Assembly: GCA_022478985.1 (NCBI GenBank)
Contig: JAKSZP010000099.1
Coordinates: forward strand, 124,001-188,000
Direction: 5' to 3'
DNA: 64,000 nucleotides
Source of the DNA: Massospora cicadina
Lineage: Eukaryota; Entomophthoromycota; Entomophthoromycetes; Entomophthorales; Entomophthoraceae
This document shows, piece by piece, positions 21,977 through 32,571 of this stretch; the stretch's first letter is position 1; every line of letters starts with the position of its first letter. Both the position numbers and the translations under genes were made by a program. The notes under the pieces were generated by a model. The model made no database searches and was not told the origin of the DNA. It saw nothing but the letters and a program-made list of their open reading frames with translations.

Positions 21977-23166
21977 CCTTGAGGTCTTTCACTTTGCTGT
22001 CTTCATCTTCCTGTCTTTTTTTGGCTTCTTGCGGTGTTCCTTTTATTTCAATCGATGGGACCTTACTTTCTTCTTTTGCTGCTTCAAGTGTGCTGTAGTT
22101 TCTATGGGCTCATCTGGGGTTGGGGTAGAGGTGAAAGCTGCTAAGGTGAGAGCAAGGGGGCTGACATCTGCTCTGAGGCCACTGCGCTAGTTTGAAGAGG
22201 GAGGCTTGTGCAACAGGACTAGAAGATGAGGATGGACTGGGATTCCAGGGTAACAGGCGTGATGGTGAGAGCTTGGCTGGTTGATTGAGTCAAAACCATT
22301 CCTGCCCCACAAGGAGCAAAGCTTACAACCACATGTGTTGATGATCCCAGGAAATAATGAGTACACCAACAGAGGGGGCTGGAGTCGTAAGGGCTGGCAA
22401 GTAAGCAGGTGAGTGCTGGATTGATGGGAAAAGGCTGCACCTAGCGCCAAACAATCTAAAAGGATGTCCTCCATGCTCAGATACACTATTGGAAAAGGAG
22501 CGGTTGCGGTGAATGCCACTTGCCAGGCCCACTTGAGGGCTGTCCAGTGCTGCTCTATTCCTGAACCTAAAGCAGTTTCAGATTGCAAAATTAAGTTACC
22601 TAAGAGCTCCATGATGGGAAGGTACTGTGATGGATTGTAAGCGCTGAGGTCGGTGAACACTGCGGTGACCCCAGCGCAAAGGCGAGCTAATTGGTTGTTG
22701 TGGAAGTTTATCCCCAAGGACTGGAAGTGGGTAGGAGCGCGGGGAAAGGACCCTGACCAGCATGCTATTACCTACTGCACAAAGCACAGAATCCGCTGAA
22801 CAGAAAGAGCCACGGGATGGGGCTTGTCAGGAAATGGAAGCACTAGGCGACTAAAGCCGCTTGCCAGAAGCTGAACTGCTTTTTTATATGAAGGCCCTCA
22901 GGTCCGCTCCCCTCCCCAGCGTAGCTGGGCCCTATGTCCTCGAAGGGGGCGTTCCAGGAAGCCAAATGGCTGACAAATTTGGGAATAATCTCTTCCTGGG
23001 TTAGCACAGTTGTGAGGTCCACGTCAGCCTCATCCTCATCAGCTGGGGGAAAAGGGAACCAGGGAAGAGGGATGTGACCTGGGTCAGGTAACTCTGCATC
23101 AAGCCACATATGAAAGAAAAAATTGAAATCACAGACTTGTGGCTGTTGGCGCGGAATGGTTTGCAT
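21977..23166 (-). pseudogene. Long antisense reading frame between integrase and 3' LTR of element H
   Basis: Minus-strand frames 23166-22843 (107 aa) and 22717-22187 (176 aa) can be joined through one frame change and one TAG into a protein of almost 400 residues. The N-terminal part contains LPWFPFPPADEDEADVDL. The middle is well composed and helical-looking (ARLCAGVTAVFTDL, LPIMELLGNLILQSETALG, LKWAWQVAFTA). The C terminus is strongly basic (HLKQQKKKVRSHRLK, KEHRKKPKKDRKMKTAK) and ends near 21977. No known domain was recognised. It opposes the element's transcription and fills the otherwise unexplained 1.3 kb before the polypurine tract. The plus strand here holds only short frames. It could also be an unrelated insertion captured by H. 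Confidence 0.5.
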
Positions 23167-23207
23167 GGCGTTGGAGGAAAAAGAGATATACAGCTTATTG
23201 TTTAGTC

Positions 23208-23224
23208 AAAGGGGGGGGGGGTAA
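23208..23224 (+). promoter_or_regulatory. Polypurine tract of element H (G11 run)
   Basis: AAA followed by eleven G, then TAA, directly before the 3' LTR start TGTTG at 23225. Confidence 0.8.
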
Positions 23225-23849
23225 TGTTGCGAATCTATATGAATGGACAACAAGCCATTATTATAACCAAGAAAATCATTGGAGGAATTCCGCCAAAGGT
23301 TCAATGGACAGAATCCGCCAAGGATGTTTTGGAGCTATAAGTAATTGATCGCTTTTAGATGAGGCGATAATGGTTAAAAAATGGGTCATATCAGATTGCC
23401 TTCAAAATAAGGTGATAGGGCGATGTTGACATTTGACAGCCAATAAATTGGATCACCTCAAATCAGGGCGATAAAGAATTGAAGAACAACAAGCTGAAAC
23501 CAATGAGAAGATGGCAAAATGAATAACTAAACAAAAGGGTTAGTACCAACTGAGGTCGCTGGGATATCAGTGAAACAAGGAGACTGGAGGAGGAGGTTTT
23601 TTAGTAAGAGTAGAAAAGAAGAAAAGAAAGGAAGAAGGAGAGAGCGGACTAGAGGAAAATCTGCCAATTTATTATATTTAAATAAAAATAAGTGTTTGGG
23701 GAAATTGCTCACATTTTTTATATATTAATTGTTTACAAGTGTATCTTGGAACAGATGATCCTCATACCATCCATTATGATTGTTCAATGGCCTAAACCCT
23801 GTGCAAAATACCATTCAGCGGGTACATACAGAATCACTGAGATTCAACA
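23225..23849 (+). repeat. 3' LTR of element H
   Basis: Full-length partner of 16334-16960, followed by the second GTGAG copy. Confidence 0.92.
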
Positions 23850-23854
23850 GTGAG

Positions 23855-25200
23855 TTAACTCAGGAGGACATTACCAGGGGTTAACATGTGAAGGACGTGA
23901 TGGTGTGGTTTCAGAGGCGCCTTTGGGTTTCTGAAGGACCACTTCACTTGGAAATCATCTGGGACCATTATGATGGAATCACCGTTGGCCATCTTGGGAA
24001 GGCAAAGTCTCTGGAGCTAATTATCTGCACCTAAAACTGGAAGGGGTTAGCCATGCAGGTGCTAGAGATTTAAGATGTACTTGTTCTGCAACCAAATGAA
24101 GCCAAATCGCCAGCCACTAGCAGGTTTTTTGATACAAGTTTAAAATTCTAAAGGGCTGTAAACTTCTTTATTTGTGAGTTTTATTGTGGAATTACCTAAA
24201 TCTGATGACTACGATGCCATCATGGTAATGGTGGACCATTTTACAAAGTTCGTCCACTTTATTCCCTGCAGAAACACAGTGACTGCGGCTGAGATGGCTA
24301 GGCTCTTCATCTATCAAGTGTATGCTCTTCATGGGGTCCTACAAGAGATAATTTCTGATCGTGGGCCCCAGTTTACCTCTGTCTTTTGGGAAGAGTTGTG
24401 TAAGATTCTTCAGATTTTCCCCTGCCATCCAACTGCTTGTCACCCCCAATCAGATGGGCAGACTGAATGAGTAAAGCAGCGCTTAGAATAGTGCTTGCGG
24501 TGCTACATTGTCGCATTACATTCAGATTGGGTTTCCCATCTCCCCATGGCCTAATTCAGTTATAAAAATGCCCAACATGCATCAATTGGTTGTTCCCCCT
24601 TCTTCGCCAACTATGGTTTTAATCCCGCCTTTAACATGAAGCCTAGTTGTGGATCCAAGGTGTAAGCGGTGGTGGACTTTTCCAAAATAATCAAGAAAGT
24701 ACACCAGGGGTGAGCATGAATTTAGATGTGGCCATGCAGGCTTACAATGAGAACGCTGATGGTAAGAGATTGGTTGGACCAGCGTACAAGGAAGGAGATC
24801 TCGTGATGCTGGATGCTAAAAACATCCCTATCAAGCGGCCATGTAAAAAGCTGGGACCAAAGAGAATTTGGCCTTACCGCATTGTCATAAAGGTGGGCCA
24901 TGCTTCATACCAGTTGGATCTTCCTTCATCGTTCCAGATCTTTGCTGTCTTCTATAAAAGTAAGCTTAAAAAGTTTGAGGGCCCCCACCAGAGACTCCTG
25001 AGGCTTAGCTCGTGGATGGGGCGCCTAAGTGGGAAGTGGAGGAGATTGTAGCCTCACGCTGAGTAATAAGAAGGCTTGAGTACCTTGTATAGTGAAAGGG
25101 ATTTGAAGCAGTGGAGAACAGTTAAGTACCAGTGCGTGACTGTGTCCATGCCCAGGATCTGATCAAAGTTTTCCGCAAGCGTTTTCCAAGGCTGCAGGAC
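23855..25200 (+). pseudogene. Chromovirus G integrase with C-terminal chromodomain
   Basis: Pol of chromovirus G resumes after element H. The zinc-finger part is decayed (VGHLGKAKSLELI near 23980). The catalytic core is open at 24174-24470: FIVELPKSDDYDAIMVMVDHF, IISDRGPQFTSVFWEEL and CHPQSDGQTE, with the second Asp and the Glu kept and the first Asp position lost. The 24647-25051 frame holds the GPFR-like C-terminal module (YKEGDLVMLDAKNIP, GPKRIWPYRIV). A chromodomain follows at about 25015-25190 (KWEVEEIV, then RRLEYLV, stop, WKGFEAVE, then HAQDLIKVFRKRFP). This identifies G as a chromovirus. Confidence 0.78.
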
Positions 25201-25308
25201 CTAAGTCAAAGCAAATTATTGCTGCCATGAATCTGGCCTCAGCCCACAAGAATATTCCTTGTCAAAAGCCCCTGGCGGGAGGGTGGAGCCTCAAAAGAAC
25301 AAGATGGT

Positions 25309-25870
25309 AATGTCATGGCTCCATGACATAATTGAGGGCATGGATTTCAAGGATAAAGCTGCACATCAGAAGGCCAAAAAGATTAAGTTGGAAGGCCTCC
25401 CTGAAATTAAACATACCCTGTATCAACGCTGGTTACAAGCGAAATATGTCCAGGGTGGTCCTGAATGTGCGTGATGCTCAGCCTGGCGTTACAGTCAGGG
25501 CGTTAAAACGCACCAGCTACGTTCTCAATTTGATGGTTTGTTAAATTTTCTCAAGAAACGGTGTTTTGAAACATGTTCCATTTTTAATATTACCAAATCA
25601 GTTCAAGTCCAATTACAATCCATAACTTGAGTTTAGTCAATTTTGAGTTACAGGACCCTGGCCAATGGTAGCATGCGCCTATTGGTTCACTTAGTCTTAG
25701 CAACACTTCTGACAATTATAAACTCACTCATATTGTTTAAGTATTTTTTCATGAAACCAACTTTCCTTGTTGGTTGATTTCCTATTAATAAATTCCCTTT
25801 TAGTTTACGTTTTTTAATATGGTTCCTTAAGTGACCTGTGCATGGACCTCCTCAAGGAGATTTCTAACAG
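25309..25870 (+). repeat. Probable 3' LTR of chromovirus G
   Basis: Begins TGTCATGG about 110 bp after the chromodomain, behind a purine-rich tract, and could end at TTTCTAACA. It holds a TATAAA at about 25718 and AATAAA at about 25787, a promoter/polyadenylation layout. No partner LTR was found, so both ends are tentative. Confidence 0.4.
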
Positions 25871-26209
25871 CATTGGCCATTTTATTTCAATAAAAATATC
25901 TACTGTATCTGGTGCACCGCTGGGTCTCCCTGGTCTCCTCAAGATCAAGGTACCCAAGCACTCCAGCACAGATCTCCACTTGGTTATGGATTCCCCTTTG
26001 TGGTTAACCAAGTTTTGGTGTTGATTTGCGATCTACTACTGTATACCGCGTTGTACACCCTTGCCCTGAGTCCCTTTTGCTCTGGCACCCTCCGCAGTGC
26101 TCTGTTTACAATCTTGCTAATGGTAGTTCCCTGGCGGTGTGGCTGTGCATCCCACACCACCTCTCTGGAAATGAGAGAGTTATAGACACTTTTTTTACAT
26201 CTATGAAGT
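25871..26209. other. Unassigned sequence between chromovirus G and an inverted C fragment
   Basis: Short overlapping frames on both strands but no recognisable motif. Confidence 0.3.
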
Positions 26210-27196
26210 AACTCTCAGACTCCTTTATTTGAAATCTAGGTTAGACGATGAGTTTTAAGAATCTTCATAGAATTTTCTTAGACTTCTTCAATTATGACAA
26301 TTGGTGGACTTCCCATTCAATCATCTTTCTCCCCATTTCCGTTGTGTACCCAGAAGGTGACAATATCAATTGGTTTATCTTCCATTGTGCACAAAGTTGC
26401 TGTCATTATTAAACATCAGCTGTGCCCCTGTAGCAAGCACTATTTTGTTAATCTTTTGCTTTTAATTTTGATGGTGTATTGCCAAGGATCCTGACAGTCA
26501 ATACTTGAAACGTACTAAGTCACATAATAAGGTTATTAATAGCTAATTGGGAGCCAAGTCACCGCTTATGTCCCATCAACTAGAGTATCTGTCCTATAGT
26601 AAGTTTGGCTAAATGGACTTATTGAAGTCAAGTACCAAAACTATATATATAGAAATAACAACGTAACTCTATTACAATATAAGATAAGGAGATTTATATG
26701 TCGCAATTAACAATATAAACCCCAAAAGAGAAAGGATTAGTAACAAAAGGGGGACACCTGGAAGGGAAGCTTTTTTTCAGGCGATTCATTCCAGATGTAA
26801 TAATGCCTTTGTATCATAATTTTTATAGGGCAAACTTGAGAGTTGAATCCTAAGTCAGAAGAGTTGGAGGTCACTTAAGTTGATCATTTGGCAGACTCCT
26901 GATTTTTATCCTTTTTCAGGTTCCTCTTATTTTTGTAGCCTTAAGTGCCACTATAAGTAATTGTTGCCTGACCTTCTGATGATCCTTCATTTTGATTAAG
27001 CAGGATCTATCTTGGGGTATCTTAGCTCAGTTTGGTCCATCAAAATTTCTATAGAGTCAATTTGAGCTGTGCTGACTAATGATTTCTCCGGGCAATTTGT
27101 TGAGATAATTTATTTAACTGCTTTTTTGTGTCTAGGAGGAGATTCAGTTGAAGGAGTCAAATGGTCAATATTCTTACCATCATGTCCAATATCTTT
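26210..27196 (-). mobile_element. Inverted 5' end of a second C-family gypsy element (LTR, primer site, gag start)
   Basis: On the minus strand 27196-26445 aligns with the 5' LTR of element C, 26442-26425 is a primer-site variant (TAGTGCTTGCTACAGGGG), and 26420-26215 aligns with the gag start of C (GATAAACCAATTGATA..., GGGAAGTCCACC). The copy breaks off near 26210; the rest of gag and pol is missing here. Confidence 0.7.
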
Positions 27197-28735
27197 AAAC
27201 TGACATTTATATACACTATTACATGGGTGAATAATTCCTTAGATAAGGGTTAAAGTTATTCTTAACCCCAACAGCGCTCCTTGTCCCCAAGAGAGCAAGG
27301 AGAGAGGCCATAAAATGAATGAGTTCAGTGACATGATCTATTTAGTGAGGGTTCATTATTATCAGCTTATCTGTTAAGCTTAAAATGATTTTAAAACTGA
27401 GGATCTACATTTAATTTTAAGCTAGAACTGTATAAGAACTCAGAATTGGGGAAGAGAATAACTTCAATTCTGTATAAATATGCAAAATTAATCATATAAA
27501 TTTTGTTTAAGCCTGAAAGACTATTTTTAATCTGAGATTTGGAGAATTTTATAACTTGTAGTGTTTTTGCAATCACTCTATTTTCTAAAGGTCTGTCTAT
27601 AGGCTTAAACCCATTACATTCAATGGGAGGCTCATTAGAGTTTCACAATTGACATTAAGTCCAGTTTCCTTATAGACTTGGGCTTGTTTAAGTGCTTTGT
27701 TTAATTTCTCCATTTGTGAAAAAACCTTTAATTTCAGACCCCTATTTATAGGGCAAAACTTCCAATCTTTCTGCTTAGGATTCCATAATTTATTTAGAAT
27801 TATTGATGGCTTTAAATTGAATGATAAACTCAGATTGGTTATCCTTGTATTTATTGAATCCCCTGAAAGTATAAAGGGCTGATTTGTTTATTTTGGATGC
27901 TGATTCTGTGTGACACCTAAAAATTGCAATTATGAAATTAGGATAATGTGATGGTCAGGAATATCCTTTACTATCACACCTCCCTACTTAAAAGGCAAAA
28001 GCCCACCATAAAGTATGTTGCTAGTTATTCTATTTTTAATTTTATAGATTCAATTAATAATTTCCATATTAGCTTTCTGTATAATCCTCTATCCACACCA
28101 TACCTTTACCTTCACCAATATTATCTGGAAATGAACACCATCTGCAAAATTCTACCAAAATTCATGGAGTGGGTGTCACAATCCACCAATTACTGGTACT
28201 CCACGCTATAGGTGAGTTAGTAATAATATATGTTTCCAGTCATAATTCCAATACTTTTCTAAGATCATACACACATTCAGCTGCAATTTACCCAGCCAAT
28301 CTGCCACCAATTTGGGTCATTCCATCAAACAGTTGTTCTCTTTTGCTGATCCAATCTCATCCAGAAGTCTTTATACATATAATTTAGAGTTGCCGTTGTC
28401 CTCTTTGCCTCTCTCACTCTTAGAATCACCCCACAAGACCTGCAAATTCCCATTGCAGCCATTAGGCTTTTTAGATGGTCCTTTTGTAGGCTTCTTGGTA
28501 ATAATACTCCTCATGTTAGCCTTCTATCATTCAAAGTATAAGTCAATAGGTCATCTGTGCCTCTGATGTTCTGGTCCATCAAATAGGCGTCAATTAAGCA
28601 TTATTGATTAGCTTTTATTCTTCCAATCATCTGCTACCCTGAAAAGCTCTGTCTTAACAACAATAAATCGTTATGCAAGACCATTGAGTTATTGGTCATG
28701 GTGGACTGAATAAAAATCCAAAGAAAGTACAACAG
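27197..28735. other. AT-rich sequence without recognised genes
   Basis: Only short frames without motifs. Part may be decayed pol upstream of the integrase fragment that starts near 28740. Confidence 0.35.
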
Positions 28736-29815
28736 AGCTATCATTGGGATTCCATGAAAAACATATTCAGGACACCTTATTAAAGCCCCAGGAATTTCAT
28801 AAGCAACATCTCTTCAAGTCATTACCTATCAAATTAGTTAAGCCCAATTGGGCCTGGAATACAACCTTTATTGGTGTTTTCAGACCCTTGCTTGTTAGCA
28901 ATTTCAATTACCAATATATTATTATAAATACATTGATCACTTGAATAAGTGGGTTGTGGCTAAACCCATTCCAATGTTGGAGCAGTCACCACTTATAAAT
29001 TCACTATGGCCCACATTATCCATAGGCATGGGTGCCAACTAGTTACCTTAATAGACAAGCTACCAATTTTACCTATAGGATGATCACTAGACTAAATGAC
29101 CTCATGGGGATCAGAGGGGACTTAGCTGCTCCTTACCAACCCAAAACCGATGAGACTTTTGAGAAGGTCTATGGAACTTTTAAAAATACTTCATTACTTT
29201 GCTGTTGCTTCCCTCTTGCAATGGACCCTCTATGTTGGACTAACAATATTTTTCTAAATGTCAATTATCATAGTTCCATTAGAAAACTCACCCTTCCAGT
29301 TGCTCTAAGGTTTTTAGCCCTCTTTGAATTCTTGTTGTTTTCTATCATATTAGAGGAGGATGATATTGACCATAACAGTATTTTGACATACTTTTTATGG
29401 CACTAATTAAAATCAAACTAAAGACTATGGAGCTAACTTAACTTTAAAAGTAGAAAACCTAAGATTATATGCACTGAGGAACATTAAATAAGTTTAAGAT
29501 GGGTGATCAGGGAGAATAATGAAATAAATACAAACTGGAAGAACTCATATTTTGCCAACTCTTTGGAAAGGCCTGTATGTAATCTTGGAGCGGTTTCAGC
29601 TGAAGTTTATACCATTAAGCACTTGTCCAATGGGAGGATCACTAACAGGGTTCTTAGAAATTTTCCAAGACCTTTATTACAACAGTCAGTCACCATCTTA
29701 AGAAAATCATGTGAAGAATGCATTGAGTCAAGAGGGGAGATGTGTTGTTTAAAGTGTTTAAAACTTAAAATTTTTTTAACTTTCCATCCCTTTTTTGATA
29801 AATGGATGTAACTAG
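28736..29815 (+). pseudogene. Gypsy integrase fragment (element J)
   Basis: Translations read LVKPNWAWNTTFIGVFRPLL, the integrase core entry (compare LVKPRFAWHTVSIDVVGPLL in H). Next come NRQATNFTYRMITRLNDLMGIRGDLAAPYQPKTDETFEKVYGTF in pieces, and a C-terminal part with GAVSAEVYTIKHLSNGRITNRV. The catalytic Asp/Asp/Glu positions are largely lost. There is no RT or LTR that I can assign to it. The arrangement is closest to elements H and E, which share the ending YTIKD...WV. Confidence 0.6.
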
Positions 29816-32238
29816 AACATATATTAGCAACCAAGTCATCAGTATGTGTTGCTTTCTATTTACCATTTGTACTCCTAGCTATTACAGAAACTGTCATGTG
29901 CTATTCAGCATTCGGTTAGAAAAATATTTTCTAAAATAGGTACCATTATTCTAATGTACCCATTGTACTCATTATACCCATCATACACCCTATCAATTGT
30001 GCTCCTAAAATCAAGACATCATTGTTCTGTGGTTAAAGAGGTCAATTATAAACTTTTCTCACAATTACCTCAATAATCACCTTTGCTCAAATGTATCTAG
30101 TATTTTGGAAGTCATTTCTGGAGTAAAGCTTAGATATACAAGGAATTGTACAAATGGATGTTGTGTAGTTCTTCTACATAATAACAATGGAATGGACTTT
30201 GTCAGGGGACAGAAGTTGAGGGATCAAGGAAGGTCATAAAGGTTCCAAGGATGAACTTAAGCCTTAAAATAATGTGCATCTACTGAGCACTACAACCTTA
30301 TTATAGTTTAATTGCCATAAATTCCAGTTTTTTGGCCTGCTAATGTTTATTCACTACAAAAATTATGGGTTAAGTCCATTTAAACCTGCTTTCAGGTTTT
30401 ATAGTCTCCAGGTTGGTGACCATAAATTCTTGGGCTTTATAGCTAAGATAATTTGTTAGATGTTTCATCTTTTGTTGATATGTTGCTTCTTACATAACAT
30501 TAATAAAGGTATAAAATAAGAAGCTATGTTTCCTTTATTTTGTAAAGTTTTGCTATCTGAAAGTGGGCTTAAAGTGGGATACCTTATGTACTTAAAGAGA
30601 GTGTTGATAGTTGATTGAGGTAATAGGTACAGGTTCAGAGGATTCTATTTTGGCATACTCTCAGTGGACCTTATGATTGATCTATTGACATAGTCTATCA
30701 AATCATCCTGGATTTTGCTCTATCGCTGTCTAAAATAGGTGATATTTTATGGTAGATGGAATAGCAGAGGCTAATAACCAAATAGATTGGTTTTCAGATA
30801 GATTCCATCAAGAATTTGTTGTAAAGTGGTATTTTAAAGAGTGTCTCTAACTCTATAAAAGACTATTAATAAATTCATGGTGCATACACCTAATGTGGGG
30901 CTCTAGCTTCAGCGCTCATGAAAGAGACCCAGTATACTGCCATAAGGAGGTATACTGTGAGACCAACAAAAGGTAGCATAGGTTAGATAGATATATAAAG
31001 CTAAGGTTCTTTATTGTAAAGGAGATAACCAACAGAGAGATTGGGCAAGGCAAAACCAATTTAAGGAATGATTGAGAATTTGGGCCTCAATTAAAATTAT
31101 TAGGCTTGAAAATGACTCTAGCCAATAGAACAAAATCCCACTCATGTAGTCTGATATATCAAGTAAGCATAAACTTGAGATTTTGATACCAACCAAACAC
31201 CCCCATCCTTAGTAACATTAACTTTTGTAAACAAATGCAATCTGCATTTAAAAACTAGATGTAACAAACCATTTTTTGAAACTATAATAGGTAATCTTTA
31301 ACCCCATTGATATAACGCCTGAGCCCCATCTTGCAATTCTTGGGGATTCATTTGGGCCTAAATGGCCTTAACCCAACGTTTATCTATAGTAAATCTAAGG
31401 TCAGGGATGGTGGCCAACTTGGCTCCTCTGACTTGCCTATCTCTTCCTTGTCCTCGCAATCCACTCCTACAATTGTCATTTAACCATGACAGGTAGTATC
31501 ATCTATTGATATTATTCTCCTATTAAAGAATATAGAATTATAGCCAAATTTATTATCCATTTTGTGATAGATATTTTCACAAACAAATTGGACCTTGTAG
31601 TGTGCACCAGTTTTGTTGACATTATATGTGTTGACCTGGCAATTAATTTTAGGTTTCAGATATTGCCTAAACTGTTAGTACTTTGTAATGTCTCAAGGTG
31701 ACTCACTTATCGTAGCGACTTAAGCAATTAATATAGTATACTATCTTTATACCAAGAAAGTTTCTTAGGGGGTCATCCATGGTTAAGACTGGAAATATGC
31801 TACAAAGCTTAAACTATTTGAGGAATACAATAGAGTTTATATAAAAATTTAGAGATATATAATTATGCAGCATTTTTAGTACTAGGGGTCTGACTCGAAG
31901 GGGATTTGCTAAATTTATAATTATGCAGCTTTTAACTTAAATGCACTTCAAAGATGCTGTATATTCTCTTGTGCTCCTATAAACTTTTTGGCACTGAGGA
32001 TATCTCTTTATTCCGCGGACAGGATCTTCACACTTCTTCTGACTAAAAGGACTCCTCTAGTCACTAGTTTTACCTTTTGTCTGATATATTCTTTCCTTTC
32101 CCAAATGTTACCTCCATCCTTTGCTGATGTTTGGAAATTTGATTCATGCAAGTTATGGCTCAGTAACGCTGGTTTAGAGTTTCGAGGAGGCAATTCTAAT
32201 TCAGAACTGCTCTCGTTTTGATCTATTTGTGAAATTAA
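29816..32238. other. AT-rich region without clear genes
   Basis: No convincing coding region. A minus-strand stretch near 31430-31310 reads TIDKRWVKAI and MNPQELQDGAQALYQWG with stops and may be retroelement debris. Short frames at 31988-32221 (plus) and 32193-32008 (minus) lack motifs. Confidence 0.3.
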
Positions 32239-32261
32239 ATTGAGCGAGCTGGTCGCTCAAT
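32239..32261. repeat. Perfect 9-bp hairpin
   Basis: ATTGAGCGA, loop GCTGG, TCGCTCAAT, about 310 bp beyond the 3' end of the PMT gene. It could be a transcript-end structure; its role is unknown. Confidence 0.45.
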
Positions 32262-32571
32262 TCTATTAGTTGGTGCACGGCTTGGATAGTGACCCATACT
32301 TGATTTGCTGACACTCGAGTCGAGCAAAGTTAGAGCAAATCGCTCCTCGTGTCAGATTCCAACAATATTTTTAATTTCAATTTCTTTTTAGCACAACAAT
32401 TTAAATTCTATTTCATATAATCATTTCCATTAAAATTGACCAAATTGCAACTACAAAAACTTAAATGCTACTCATAAAGCTTTATATAATTACCATGCCA
32501 TCATCTTAACTTGTTGGAAAAAATTTAAGGACAAAGGAGCTGAGAATAGGGGATGAGTTAACGACAGTAAG

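Larger units (their letters stand above)
16334..23849 (+). mobile_element. Complete Ty3/gypsy element H (7.5 kb) with target duplication GTGAG
   Basis: Bounded by LTRs of 627 and 625 bp, both TGTTG...CAACA or TTAACA, and by GTGAG on each side (16329-16333 and 23850-23854). It contains a primer binding site, gag with CCHC knuckle, protease, dUTPase-like domain, RT, RNase H, integrase, an antisense reading frame and a G11 polypurine tract. LTR divergence is visible at many sites, so the insertion is not recent. It split chromovirus G between RNase H and integrase. Confidence 0.92.

Noticed and set aside
22187..22717. 176-codon minus-strand frame as a stand-alone host gene
   Set aside because: It lies inside element H, between integrase and the polypurine tract, and joins with neighbouring minus-strand frames, so it is treated as part of H.
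23211..23221. G11 run as a G-quadruplex or sequencing artefact
   Set aside because: Its position directly before the 3' LTR fits the polypurine tract; the run length may still be imprecise.
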